A stretch of DNA of 64,000 nucleotides, taken from positions 1-64,000 of the forward strand of contig JACZJV010000169.1 of NCBI GenBank assembly GCA_014860355.1. The letters run 5' to 3'. A program made the translations under genes and the position numbers. Positions 33,725 to 41,891 of this stretch are shown piece by piece; the first letter of the stretch is position 1, and each line of letters starts with the position of its first letter. The stretch is from Burkholderiales bacterium (GTDB taxonomy: Bacteria > Pseudomonadota > Gammaproteobacteria > Burkholderiales > SG8-39). The notes under the pieces were generated by a model. That model was given only the letters and a program-made list of their open reading frames with translations, was not told the origin of the DNA and searched no databases.

Positions 33725-34351
33725 ATGGCCAGAATGAAATTCCTGTGTGACGCCGAACGCTGCATCGAGTGCAACGGCTGCGTGACTGCCTGCAAGCAGG
33801 AGAACGAAGTACCCTGGGGCGTGAACCGGCGCCGCGTTGTGACGCTGAATGACGGAGTGTCGGGAGAGAAGTCGATCTCGGTCGCCTGCATGCACTGCTC
33901 GGATGCGCCCTGCATGGCGGTGTGTCCGGTGGACTGCTTCTACCGCACCGAAGAAGGCGTGGTGCTGCACGACAAGGACATGTGCATTGGCTGCGGCTAC
34001 TGCTTCTATGCCTGTCCCTTCGGTGCGCCGCAGTTCCCGCAAACCGGAGCGTTCGGCATGCGCGGCAAAATGGACAAATGCACCTTTTGCGCCGGCGGTC
34101 CTGAGATGGACAACTCCAAGGAGGAATTCGCCAAATACGGTTCCAATCGCCTCGCGCAAGGCAAGCTGCCTGCTTGCGCGGAGATGTGTTCGACCAAGGC
34201 GCTGCTCGGAGGCGACGGCAACGTCATCGCCGACATATTCCGCGATCGCGCGCTCAAACGTGGCAAGGGTGCGGAAGTGTGGGGCTGGAGCACGGCTTAC
34301 GGCAAACCCGACAAACCCCAGCAAGAGGCACCGAAAGGAGCGAAATCATGA
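33725..34351 (+). CDS. fdhB: Formate dehydrogenase beta subunit, 4Fe-4S
   Basis: 208 residues with four cysteine groups for four [4Fe-4S] clusters: CIECNGCVTACKQ, CMHCSDAPCMAVCPVDC, CIGCGYCFYACPFG and CTFCAG with CAEMC. It carries electrons from the catalytic subunit to the cytochrome b subunit. There is no signal peptide of its own; it would be exported bound to FdhA. It starts 12 bases after fdhA and its stop overlaps the next gene (ATGA). Length and cluster order fit the FdnH/FdoH family, without the C-terminal membrane helix of the E. coli protein. Confidence 0.96.
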   Translation: MARMKFLCDAERCIECNGCVTACKQENEVPWGVNRRRVVTLNDGVSGEKSISVACMHCSDAPCMAVCPVDCFYRTEEGVVLHDKDMCIGCGYCFYACPFGAPQFPQTGAFGMRGKMDKCTFCAGGPEMDNSKEEFAKYGSNRLAQGKLPACAEMCSTKALLGGDGNVIADIFRDRALKRGKGAEVWGWSTAYGKPDKPQQEAPKGAKS

Positions 34352-34605
34352 TCAGCGTACGCAAGCTTGTTGTTGCCATTGCTGCTCTCGCGCTTGCCGT
34401 CGGTCTTGCGGGTTGCGGCGAAACCGAGCAGGTGATCATGTATAAGCAGGGCAAGTATCAGGGCAAGCCCGATACCAGGCCCTGGGATAGCGCGCCTGGG
34501 GCCACCACCACTTCGAAGTGGTCCAAGGGCGACAAGGGGAGTTGGGAGTCCGCCCTCAGGTCGCGCAGCCAGAACCAGAACGAATACGTGCGCATCGGCG
34601 ATTAA
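34348..34605 (+). CDS. Small lipoprotein of formate dehydrogenase operon
   Basis: 85 residues from ATG 34348, overlapping the fdhB stop. The N-terminus ISVRKLVVAIAALALAVGLAGC is a lipoprotein signal with the lipobox LAGC. The remainder is short, polar and tryptophan-containing (YKQGKYQGKPDTRPWDSAPGATTTSKWSKGDKGSWESALRSRSQNQNEYVRI). Small proteins of this type occur between beta and gamma subunits in some betaproteobacterial formate dehydrogenase operons. An anchoring or assembly role at the periplasmic face is plausible. I know of no assigned function. Confidence 0.8.
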   Translation: MISVRKLVVAIAALALAVGLAGCGETEQVIMYKQGKYQGKPDTRPWDSAPGATTTSKWSKGDKGSWESALRSRSQNQNEYVRIGD

Positions 34606-34614
34606 GGGGGAATC

Positions 34615-35670
34615 ATGCGAGCCAATCTTTCAGGCGTGCGGCATTTCTTCCTGGGGCTCATGCTGATTCTGCCCTTGTTCGGCGGGACGGCCTGGGCCCA
34701 GGCACAGGGGCAGGATACCCAGGCACAGCGCCAGCAGGTGCAGCCGGGCAACAACGCACCGACCTGGCGCAAAGCGCGTTCGAGCGTAGAGGGCTACACC
34801 GCGACCAAAGGGCGTGAAACCGGCGTTTTGATTCAGTCCGAAGGCGAAACCTGGCGTCAGCTGCGCAATGGCCCGATCACCAGGTACGGCGGCTGGCTGG
34901 TAGTGCTGATGCTGGTCGCCATCGGCGTGTTCTACGCGGCGCGCGGGCCGATCGGTTTGCACAGTCCGCCCACCGGTAAAATGATCGAGCGCTTCTCCGC
35001 CTTTGAACGCATCGCCCACTGGGCCATGGCGATCAGCTTTTGCGTGCTCGCCGTGAGCGGTCTGACGCTGCTGTTCGGCAAACATATCCTGCTGCCGGTG
35101 ATCGGGCACACCCTGTTCAGCTGGCTGGCCGAACTGTCCAAGACCATGCACAACTTCGTCGGTCCGATATTCCTGTTCAGCATCGTCGTATTCGTGCTGA
35201 AGTACATCGGCGACAACTGGCCGCGCGCCTACGATCTCACCTGGCTGGTCAAGGGCGGGGGCGTGCTCACCGGGGAAGTCGTGCCTTCGGGCCGATTCAA
35301 CGCCGGGGAGAAGATCTGGTTCTGGGGCGGCGTGATCGGTCTGGGCGCGGTGTCCTGCGCAAGCGGTCTGGTAATGAACTTTCCCAACTTCGACCAGACG
35401 CGGGACGTCATGATGCTTGCCAACGTCGTACATGTGATCGCCGGGCTCTGGTACATCATGTGGGCGGCTACGCACATTTACCTGGGCACTGTCGGAACCA
35501 CCGGCGCCTATGAGGCGATGCGCGACGGCTATGTGGACGAGACCTGGGCGCGCGAACACGCGCAATACTGGTACGAGGACGTCAAGGCCGGCAGGCGGGC
35601 ACTGCCCTCGGGCGAGCCCGGCGCGGCAGCGTCCGCGACCGCGACCGCTCCGCCACAAGTCCAACATTAA
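34615..35670 (+). CDS. fdhC: Formate dehydrogenase gamma subunit, cytochrome b556
   Basis: 351 residues. A signal peptide (FFLGLMLILPLFGGTAWAQA) and a ~70-residue periplasmic segment precede four membrane helices. Family motifs include ERIAHWAMAISFCVLAVSGLTLLFG with a heme-ligand His, MHNFVGPIFLFSIVVFVLKYI, FNAGEKIWFWGGVIGLGAVSCASGLVM and VVHVIAGLWYIMWAATHIYLGTVGTTGAYEAM. It binds two b hemes and passes electrons to the quinone pool. The long N-terminal extension is the form seen in betaproteobacteria. It ends in a low-complexity tail. AAGGGGGAATC lies just before ATG 34615. Confidence 0.95.
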   Translation: MRANLSGVRHFFLGLMLILPLFGGTAWAQAQGQDTQAQRQQVQPGNNAPTWRKARSSVEGYTATKGRETGVLIQSEGETWRQLRNGPITRYGGWLVVLMLVAIGVFYAARGPIGLHSPPTGKMIERFSAFERIAHWAMAISFCVLAVSGLTLLFGKHILLPVIGHTLFSWLAELSKTMHNFVGPIFLFSIVVFVLKYIGDNWPRAYDLTWLVKGGGVLTGEVVPSGRFNAGEKIWFWGGVIGLGAVSCASGLVMNFPNFDQTRDVMMLANVVHVIAGLWYIMWAATHIYLGTVGTTGAYEAMRDGYVDETWAREHAQYWYEDVKAGRRALPSGEPGAAASATATAPPQVQH

Positions 35671-35683
35671 TTGGGAGGCTGAA

Positions 35684-35956
35684 ATGAGAACCGCAAAATC
35701 GATTGTCGCGGGAGCATTGGTGTTTGCATTGGGCGCAGGGATGGCTCAGGCCAAGATACCTGTTGCGCCAATGGACGACGCTGCCAAGGCGCAGGCCGAA
35801 GAAAAGAAAGCCAAGGCGGCAGAGGGGGCAAAGAAGGCGGCCGAACTGCTGGCAAAAGCGCAGGACCGGGTGGTGGAACGTTACAAGATCGAGCATGGCA
35901 AGGGCGGCAAGGCTGCGCCAGAAGCAAAGGCCGCCGCGCCGGCTGCCAAGAAGTAG
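35684..35956 (+). CDS. Small exported Ala/Lys-rich protein, last gene of fdh operon
   Basis: 90 residues from ATG 35684 with GGGAGG upstream. A signal peptide (MRTAKSIVAGALVFALGAGMAQA) is followed by a helical, lysine/alanine-rich body (EEKKAKAAEGAKKAAELLAKAQDRVVERYKIEHGKGG) and a proline/alanine tail. It is probably periplasmic. Similar small proteins sit at the end of formate dehydrogenase operons in related bacteria, function unknown. The terminator 23 bases downstream closes the operon here. Confidence 0.75.
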   Translation: MRTAKSIVAGALVFALGAGMAQAKIPVAPMDDAAKAQAEEKKAKAAEGAKKAAELLAKAQDRVVERYKIEHGKGGKAAPEAKAAAPAAKK

Positions 35957-35978
35957 CAGGCTCACTATTTGCAAGAAG

Positions 35979-35998
35979 GGCGCCTTGGCGCCTTTTTT
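35979..35998 (+). terminator. Rho-independent terminator of the fdh operon
   Basis: GGCGCC (35979-35984) and GGCGCC (35987-35992) form a short GC stem with a two-base gap, extended by flanking AA/TT pairs. They are followed by six T residues (35993-35998). Confidence 0.8.
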
Positions 35999-36033
35999 GC
36001 TTAATGCAGAACTGCTCGGCAGAGAGGAAGGAA

Positions 36034-36420
36034 ATGTCCAGACGGAAATTCAGCGTCAGCCATCTGAAAGACAGCGGATTCAAGGCAGATGGACTACGGG
36101 CGTTCTTCGAATATCGAGATTTGGGAGTAAAAGATGCGACTGGCGGCAAGGCCGTGGCCCATGTGATCCGCGCGCGGCCCGGCGGCGAATTCGTCGGCAA
36201 GACCCACTGGCACGAGACCGACTTCCAACTGGTCTATGTTCTGAAAGGGTGGATCAGATTCGACTACGAAGGCGTGGGCGAAGTGCTGCTAGAGGCAGGT
36301 TCCTGCGCCCACCAGCCCCCGGGCATCCGCCACCGGGAGCTGGGGCATTCGGATGATCTGGAGCTGCTCGAAGTGGTGCTGCCCGGCGAGTTCAAGACCG
36401 TCGAAGTGCCGGATCACTGA
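36034..36420 (+). CDS. Cupin-domain protein
   Basis: 128 residues from ATG 36034 (MSRRKFSVSHLKDSGF), chosen for the GGAAGGAA just before it. It is a single cupin barrel: the first motif THWHETDFQLVYVLKGWIRF supplies His, His and Glu for a metal, and the second includes AGSCAHQPPGIRHRELG with a further His. Small cupins like this may be dioxygenases, isomerases or sensors; nothing here decides which. It stands alone between the fdh terminator and a minus-strand DUF1330 gene. Confidence 0.85.
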   Translation: MSRRKFSVSHLKDSGFKADGLRAFFEYRDLGVKDATGGKAVAHVIRARPGGEFVGKTHWHETDFQLVYVLKGWIRFDYEGVGEVLLEAGSCAHQPPGIRHRELGHSDDLELLEVVLPGEFKTVEVPDH

Positions 36421-36433
36421 ATCTGCGCCGACC

Positions 36434-36721
36434 CTAGACGCCCTGCACCAGCAGCATTTTCATATTCGCCGCCCCATTGCGCGCCTTGATCGCGGTCTGA
36501 TATTCAGGGGAGTTGTAGAAGGCCTTGCCTTTCTCCATGGACTCGAATTCCACCACGGTCACGCGCTGCGGCTTCCAGTCGCCTTCCAGCGTCTCGTAGG
36601 CGCCGCCGCGAATAATGTAACGCCCACCGTACTTGGCGATTGCCGCCGGGGCCAGTTTCTTGTATTCCTCGAATTGCGCCGGATTGCTCACGTCGATGTC
36701 GACCACCAGATACGCCGCCAT
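36434..36721 (-). CDS. DUF1330 protein
   Basis: 95 residues, a ferredoxin-like alpha-beta fold. The family core is AYLVVDIDVSNPAQFEEYKKLAPAAIAKYGGRYIIRGG, then EGDWKPQRVTVVEFESMEKGKAFYNSPEYQTA. A strong GGGAGGGGG precedes ATG 36721. DUF1330 proteins are small, probably dimeric, and have no settled function. It is convergent with the cupin gene and divergent from modA. Confidence 0.9.
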   Translation of the reverse strand: MAAYLVVDIDVSNPAQFEEYKKLAPAAIAKYGGRYIIRGGAYETLEGDWKPQRVTVVEFESMEKGKAFYNSPEYQTAIKARNGAANMKMLLVQGV

Positions 36722-36889
36722 ACCCCCTCCCTTTTTCCGCTGTCAGAGATGCCGAGTGTAAGCCAAAGCCGCGGCGGCGCAAGCGCGCGCGAGCCGCGCC
36801 CGTCGTTGCCTGTTTGCATGCGCTCGACTAGAATCGGCTGCGCGGTTGAGACACGCGGCAGGCGCAGGATTCCGTGACGGAGGTGGCAA

Positions 36890-37678
36890 ATGATTCGCGC
36901 TGTAGCGAGGTTCGTGCTGATTCCGATCGCGGCCCTGTACTCGATGCTTTCCATGGCCCACGCGGCCGCAGTCCCGGTGATCGCGGCTGCCTCCGATCTG
37001 CAATACGCGCTCACCGAGGTCGCTGCGGCATACGCGCAAGCGAGCGGGCGCTCGGTCAGGCTTAGCTTTGGTTCGTCGGGCAATTTTGTGCGGCAGATCG
37101 TGCAGGGAGCGCCGTTCGAGCTGTTCTTCTCCGCCGACGAGGCCTACGTGCGGGAGTTGGCCAGGCGCGGCCTCGCGCCGGACGCCGGCGCCCTTTATGC
37201 GGTCGGCCGGCTCGCGCTTTTCGTTCCCAAGGGGTCAGCGCTCAAGGCGGACGCGCAGTTGGACGACCTTGCGGCAGCGCTAAACGACGGCCGGCTGAAG
37301 AAGCTTGCCATCGCCAATCCGGAGCATGCGCCCTACGGCCGCGCCGCGCGCGCCGTCCTGAAGAAGAAGGGTCTGTGGGACCAGGTCCAGCCCCATCTGG
37401 TCATGGGCGAAAATGTCTCCCAGGCGGCGCAGTTCGCCGCTTCGGGGTCGGCCGAGGCCGGGCTGATCGCCTATTCGCTGGTGATCTCCGGGCGCATGGC
37501 GAAAGCCGGCGCCTACGTTCTGCTTCCTGCCGACTCGCACGAACCGCTGCGCCAGCGCATGGTGTTGCTGAACGCAGCGGGAGATACGGCGCGGCAGTTC
37601 TACGCCTTTGCGCAGTCGCCGCCGGCGCGGACCCTGTTCGAGAAGTACGGTTTTACGCTGCCGGCCGCGGGACACTAG
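36890..37678 (+). CDS. modA: Molybdate-binding periplasmic protein ModA
   Basis: 262 residues. The signal peptide ends near MAHAAA. The ligand-binding fold shows the family motifs IAAASDLQYALTEVA, FGSSGNFVRQIVQGAPFELFFSADEAYV and ANPEHAPYGRAARAVL. Most ModA proteins bind the oxyanion with Ser and Thr hydroxyls near these motifs. It delivers molybdate (and often tungstate) to the ModBC transporter. GGAGGTGGCAA precedes ATG 36890. It is followed by modB after 6 bases, forming modABC. Confidence 0.95.
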   Translation: MIRAVARFVLIPIAALYSMLSMAHAAAVPVIAAASDLQYALTEVAAAYAQASGRSVRLSFGSSGNFVRQIVQGAPFELFFSADEAYVRELARRGLAPDAGALYAVGRLALFVPKGSALKADAQLDDLAAALNDGRLKKLAIANPEHAPYGRAARAVLKKKGLWDQVQPHLVMGENVSQAAQFAASGSAEAGLIAYSLVISGRMAKAGAYVLLPADSHEPLRQRMVLLNAAGDTARQFYAFAQSPPARTLFEKYGFTLPAAGH

Positions 37679-37684
37679 CTCCGC

Positions 37685-38353
37685 GTGAACTGGCCGGCGC
37701 TGCTCCTGTCGCTCAAACTCTCGGCTTGGACCGTAGTCTGGCTGTTGCCCCTGGGCATACTCGTGGCGCGGCAGATCGCCTGGCGGGATTTCCCCGGTCG
37801 AGCCTGGGTCGAAGCGGCGGTGGCACTGCCTCTGGTGCTGCCGCCGACGGTGCTCGGCTATTACATGCTGTCGGTCTTCGGCGCAGCCACCCCCATCGGC
37901 CAGGCCTGGCAGAGCGCCTTCGGCCGGCCGCTCGCTTTCAGTTTCGACGGCCTGCTGCTGGCTTCGATACTGTTCAACATTCCGTTCGCCGTACAGCCGA
38001 TGCAGCGCGCGTTTCAGTCCATTCCGCGTGAAGTGCGCGAGGCCGCCTGGTGCAGCGGCATGTCGCACTGGCGCACCTTCCTGATGATCGAGTTTCCGCT
38101 CGCCTGGCCGGGCATCGTTTCGGCGCTGGTGCTCACCTTTGCGCATACCATGGGTGAATTCGGAGTGGTGCTCATGATGGGGGGCAACATCCCCGGAGAG
38201 ACGCAGACGATCGCGATCGCCATATACGACCGGGTGCAGGCCTTCGACGAACACGGCGCCGCGGCCATGTCCAGCCTGCTGCTCGCTTTTTCGCTGCTCG
38301 CCATCGGCGCCGTGTACGTGCTGGCGAACCGCGTCGGGCGCCCGCGTGAGTAG
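37685..38353 (+). CDS. modB: Molybdate ABC transporter permease ModB
   Basis: 222 residues from GTG 37685, with five to six membrane helices. The coupling loop REVREAAWCSGMSHWRTFLMIEFPLAWPGIVSALVLTFAHTMGEFGVVLMMGGNIPGET is diagnostic for ModB. It forms the membrane channel fed by ModA and powered by ModC. It overlaps modC by 8 bases. Confidence 0.95.
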   Translation: MNWPALLLSLKLSAWTVVWLLPLGILVARQIAWRDFPGRAWVEAAVALPLVLPPTVLGYYMLSVFGAATPIGQAWQSAFGRPLAFSFDGLLLASILFNIPFAVQPMQRAFQSIPREVREAAWCSGMSHWRTFLMIEFPLAWPGIVSALVLTFAHTMGEFGVVLMMGGNIPGETQTIAIAIYDRVQAFDEHGAAAMSSLLLAFSLLAIGAVYVLANRVGRPRE

Positions 38354-39500
38354 CCAGACGGGCTTGGAGGTGGGTCTGCGCCAGGTGGCGCCCATACCCC
38401 TGGCTGCGAGATTCGGCTGCGAAGCGGGCGAACTGCTCGCTTTGGTGGGGCCGTCGGGCAGCGGCAAGACCACGATCCTGCGCTGCATAGCCGGACTGAA
38501 TCATCCGGGCGAGGGGACGGTGAGCTGCGCCGGCGCAGCCTGGCTGGACACTGCCAGGGGGATAAACCTCGCGCCGCAGCGGCGCTCGGTCGGCATCGTG
38601 TTTCAGCACTACGCGCTGTTCCCGCATTTGAGCGCGCAGAAGAACGTGGAGGCGGCGATGGCGCACGTTGCGGCGGGTGAGCGTGCAGGCCGGGCGCGCG
38701 ATCTGCTGCAACTGGTGCACCTGTCCGGGCTGGAGGGGCGTCGCCCGCTACAACTTTCCGGTGGCCAGCAGCAGCGTGTCGCGCTGGCGCGCGCGCTCGC
38801 GCGCGATCCGGCGGTGCTGCTGCTCGACGAGCCGTTTTCCGCGGTCGACCGCGTCACCCGGCGGCGGCTGCAGCGCGAACTGGCGCAGCTGCGCGCGCGT
38901 ATCCGCGTGCCCATCGTACTGGTCACGCACGATCTGGACGAGGCGCGCGCGCTGGCGGACCGCATGGTGATCCTGTGGCGCGGCGAAACTCTGCAGGAAG
39001 GGCCCACGGCGCAGCTGATGGCACGGCCTGCGACTGCGCAGGTGGCGCGGCTGCTCGACCAGAACAATCTGTTCGAGGGTCGGGTTGCGGCGCAGCGCCC
39101 GGACGAGAGCAAGACGCTGCTGGCCTGGCTCGGTTACACGCTGGAAGCGGTGCATGCGCCGGCCTTCGGCGTCGGCGATGCGGTGTCCTGGATGATCCCG
39201 CCTGAATGCGTCATCCTGCACCGGCGCGACCGGCCTTCGGCCGGCGAGAACGAAAATCCGGTGAGCGGCGTGATACGCGAATGCGTGCCGCTGGGTGAAA
39301 CCACCAGCGTGGCGCTGGACATCGACGCGCCTGCCGCAGTGCCGCTGGCGATGAGCCTGCTGACCCACCATGCGCGGCGCAACCGGCTCGCTGTGGGTGA
39401 CCGGGTCAGGGTGACGTTGCTCGCCTCGGGCATACATCTGATGCCGCCTGCGGAATTTTCCTCGGCACGGGCGGCGGACAAGTCCGCCTGGCGGGAATGA
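38346..39500 (+). CDS. modC: Molybdate ABC transporter ATPase ModC
   Basis: 384 residues from GTG 38346, overlapping modB. Walker A GPSGSGKTT, signature LSGGQQQRVALARAL, Walker B AVLLLDEPF and the switch His (VTHDLDEARALADRM) are all present. The C-terminal part (about 290-370) is a Mop/TOBE domain (VIRECVPLGETTSVALDI ... GDRVRVTLLASGIHLMP) that binds oxyanion and can inhibit transport. The N-terminus is slightly divergent (SSQTGLEVGLRQVAPIPLAARF) compared with typical ModC. It is convergent with the molbindin gene, 51 bases away. Confidence 0.94.
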   Translation: MSSQTGLEVGLRQVAPIPLAARFGCEAGELLALVGPSGSGKTTILRCIAGLNHPGEGTVSCAGAAWLDTARGINLAPQRRSVGIVFQHYALFPHLSAQKNVEAAMAHVAAGERAGRARDLLQLVHLSGLEGRRPLQLSGGQQQRVALARALARDPAVLLLDEPFSAVDRVTRRRLQRELAQLRARIRVPIVLVTHDLDEARALADRMVILWRGETLQEGPTAQLMARPATAQVARLLDQNNLFEGRVAAQRPDESKTLLAWLGYTLEAVHAPAFGVGDAVSWMIPPECVILHRRDRPSAGENENPVSGVIRECVPLGETTSVALDIDAPAAVPLAMSLLTHHARRNRLAVGDRVRVTLLASGIHLMPPAEFSSARAADKSAWRE

Positions 39501-39551
39501 GCCGCAGCCCCGGCGACCCGTCTCCGGCGATGGATGGATCGTGAACGAGCT

Positions 39552-39761
39552 TCAGTCGATCGCGACCATCACGCTGCTGGCTTTGATCACCGCATAGGCT
39601 TTCTTGCCCTTCTTCAGCTTCAGCGCCTTCGCCGAAGCGGTGCTGATTACCGCGACGATATCGATACCGGGCGCGACGCGCAGCGTCACTTCGGCGCTGA
39701 CCGGGCCCAGTGTGACGTCCTTGATGCCGCCTTTGATGGTGTTTCTTGCGCTAAGCTTCAT
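39552..39761 (-). CDS. Molbindin, single Mop-domain protein
   Basis: 69 residues from ATG 39761, with GGGAGGATTTC just upstream; a longer reading frame upstream has no support. The sequence MKLSARNTIKGGIKDVTLGPVSAEVTLRVAPGIDIVAVISTASAKAL is a typical Mop domain. Single-domain molbindins assemble into hexamers that store molybdate or tungstate in the cytoplasm. It starts 10 bases after the regulator stop on the same strand, so the two are co-transcribed. Confidence 0.92.
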   Translation of the reverse strand: MKLSARNTIKGGIKDVTLGPVSAEVTLRVAPGIDIVAVISTASAKALKLKKGKKAYAVIKASSVMVAID

Positions 39762-39771
39762 GAAATCCTCC

Positions 39772-40872
39772 CTAAGTTGAACTGGCCAGTGCCGGCGCGG
39801 CGCGGCGTAGCGGCAGCGCCTGGTTGACATCGTAGAAGTTTCCCGTGATTGCGGTTCCGTAGCCCGGCATGGCGGACAGAATTTCGCGCAACTCCTTGCC
39901 GCGCAGCAGCTTGATGAAGCCTGCCAGCTGCGGCTCGTCCCGGGAATCGCTGCGAAACGCCAGATAGTAGCGCTCGGTCAGCAGCGGTATGAAATCGAGC
40001 CCGTAATGGGCGGCTGCAGCGCGAATGCCGTAGCCGGCATCGGCCATGCCGCCGGCGATCGTCGCGGCTACGGCGAGATGGGTGTATTCCTCCGTGTCGT
40101 AGCCCTCGATCGCGTCCGGGTCTATGCCAGCGCCGGCGAGCAGTTCGTCGAATTCCACCCGGCTGCCCGAATCGCGCTGGCGGTTGATCAGGCGCACGTC
40201 CTTGCGCGTCAGATCGCTGAGATCGCAGACTGCCTTGGGATTGCCTTGCGCGACCATCAGGCCCTGGGTGCGGGTCGCGAGTCCGATGAGCTGGTGCTGG
40301 CGCGGTTTGAGATAGCGGCGGAACATGCCCGTCGCCGCCTGTTCCATTCCTTCGGCGAAGTGAAACCCGGCGATGTTGCATTGGCCCTTGGCCAGTGCCG
40401 CCAGGCTGGCGAGGCTGCCGAGGAAGCGCAGATCGAGTTTCTGGCGGTCGCTGCGCGCCAGCCGTTCGCGCAACTGCGCCAGCGCGAGATCATGGCTGGC
40501 GCATATGACCAGCCGGTCTGCGCTGGCCTCGATCACGTGCGACAGCGCGCGTTCGATCTCCTGGCCTACGCTTTCGAGTTCCGGCGCCAGCCGCGCCTGC
40601 ACCAGTTGCTCCGCCCACAGCAGTTTCTGCCCGAATTCGGTGAGTTCGGCGCCGCGTCCGCGGTTCAGCTTGACCAGCGGCTTGCCGAACATGCGCTCCC
40701 ATTTGCCCATCAGTCCCCATACGTGCCGGTAGGACAGGCGTGTCTGCCTTGCAGCGCCGGCGAGCGAGCCGGCCGAGTGGACGGCATATAGGACGCGGAA
40801 CAGAATCGGCTCGACTCCCTGACCGCCGCCGGGCTGAAGTTGCCACTCGTATTGGAGCTTTACGCGAATCAT
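39772..40872 (-). CDS. ModE/TupR-like regulator with substrate-binding-like domain
   Basis: 366 residues. The N-terminal winged helix is of the ModE/LysR type (LYAVHSAGSLAGAARQTRLSYRHVWGLMGKWERMFGKPLVKLNRGRGAELTEFGQKLL). The C-terminal ~230 residues resemble a periplasmic-binding-protein fold of the MoeA/TupA-associated kind (GQCNIAGFHFAEG, NRQRDSGSRVEFDELL, AATIAGGMADAGYGIRAAA). Ligand sensing through such a domain suits control by tungstate or molybdate. It is divergent from tupABC and co-transcribed with molbindin, so it is likely the tungstate-uptake regulator. Compared with ModE, it lacks the tandem Mop domains. Confidence 0.85.
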   Translation of the reverse strand: MIRVKLQYEWQLQPGGGQGVEPILFRVLYAVHSAGSLAGAARQTRLSYRHVWGLMGKWERMFGKPLVKLNRGRGAELTEFGQKLLWAEQLVQARLAPELESVGQEIERALSHVIEASADRLVICASHDLALAQLRERLARSDRQKLDLRFLGSLASLAALAKGQCNIAGFHFAEGMEQAATGMFRRYLKPRQHQLIGLATRTQGLMVAQGNPKAVCDLSDLTRKDVRLINRQRDSGSRVEFDELLAGAGIDPDAIEGYDTEEYTHLAVAATIAGGMADAGYGIRAAAAHYGLDFIPLLTERYYLAFRSDSRDEPQLAGFIKLLRGKELREILSAMPGYGTAITGNFYDVNQALPLRRAAPALASST

Positions 40873-40904
40873 TATGCTGTCCAGTTCATATTTTGATGTG
40901 ACCG

Positions 40905-40926
40905 ACTATCGAATACTATCGCGATA
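40905..40926. promoter_or_regulatory. Putative operator in the regulator/tupA divergent region
   Basis: ACTATCG is repeated at 40905-40911 and 40915-40921 (10 bp apart). The second copy runs into the perfect palindrome TATCGCGATA (40917-40926). The site is central in the 143-base gap between the divergent regulator gene and tupA, where an autoregulated operator would be expected. Confidence 0.45.
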
Positions 40927-41015
40927 ACTTAACAGAAAGTCAGGGAAATTTCGATCATGCGGCCGGTTTCCATTTTTCATGCGATTGCCGGCATTTCGAT
41001 TCGGGGGGATTGAAT

Positions 41016-41828
41016 ATGAGAGTAAGGTCATTTGCGTTTGTGCTCATGTTGGCCGCGTCTGCGCTCGGTGCGATGAACGCCGCCGCGGCGCGCGACATCA
41101 GGATGGCGACCACCACCAGTACCGACAATTCCGGCTTGCTCAAGGCGCTGCTGCCCAGGTACGAGGCAAAATGCGGCTGCAAGGTGCATGTCGTCGCAGT
41201 CGGCACCGGCGCTGCGCTGAAACTGGGCGAAAACGGCGACGCCGACGTGGTGCTGGTGCACGCGCGCAAGGCCGAGGACAAATTCGTCGCCAGCGGTTTC
41301 GGCGTGAACCGGCGCGATGTCATGTACAACGACTTCGTCCTCGTGGGGCCGAAGAGCGATCCGGCGCATCTGCGCGGCATGAAGGACGTGATCGCCGCGA
41401 TGAAGAAATTGAAGGAAAGCGGCGCTGCCTTCGTTTCGCGCGGCGACGATTCAGGCACGAACAAAATGGAGCTGGGCTACTGGAAGGAGGCCGGCATCGA
41501 TCCCAAAGGGTCATCCTATTTCGCCATAGGCCAGGGCATGGGGCAGACGCTCACCGTTACCGGGGAGAAGGCCGGCTACACGCTCACCGACCGCGCCACC
41601 TACGCCACCTACAAGGATCGCACCGGCCTGGAAATATTGGTCGAAGGCGATACGAAGATGTACAACCCCTACGGCGTGATCGCGGTCAATCCGAAACGCT
41701 ATCCCGGCGTGAATTACGACGGCGCGATGAATTTCATCGAATGGATCACTTCGCCCGAAGGCCAGCAGGATATTGCGGCGTTCAAGCCCAAGGGCGCGCA
41801 GTTGTTCTTCCCCAACTACAAGAAATAG
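41016..41828 (+). CDS. tupA: Tungstate-binding periplasmic protein TupA
   Basis: 270 residues from ATG 41016; an in-frame TTG at 41010 is less likely. A signal peptide (FAFVLMLAASALGAMNAAAA) precedes the family hallmark RMATTTSTDNSGLL, whose TTTS residues contact the oxyanion. Further blocks: GAALKLGENGDADVVLVHA, FVSRGDDSGTNKMELGYW and MNFIEWITSPEGQQDIAAF. TupA binds tungstate with far higher preference than molybdate, unlike ModA. It lies 143 bases from the divergent regulator and 63 bases before tupB. Confidence 0.94.
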   Translation: MRVRSFAFVLMLAASALGAMNAAAARDIRMATTTSTDNSGLLKALLPRYEAKCGCKVHVVAVGTGAALKLGENGDADVVLVHARKAEDKFVASGFGVNRRDVMYNDFVLVGPKSDPAHLRGMKDVIAAMKKLKESGAAFVSRGDDSGTNKMELGYWKEAGIDPKGSSYFAIGQGMGQTLTVTGEKAGYTLTDRATYATYKDRTGLEILVEGDTKMYNPYGVIAVNPKRYPGVNYDGAMNFIEWITSPEGQQDIAAFKPKGAQLFFPNYKK

Positions 41829-41891
41829 CGCCTTATTTACGTTCGCGGCCGGCGCCAGTCTCGCGCCGGCCGCTGCACCTCTTGGGACCAT

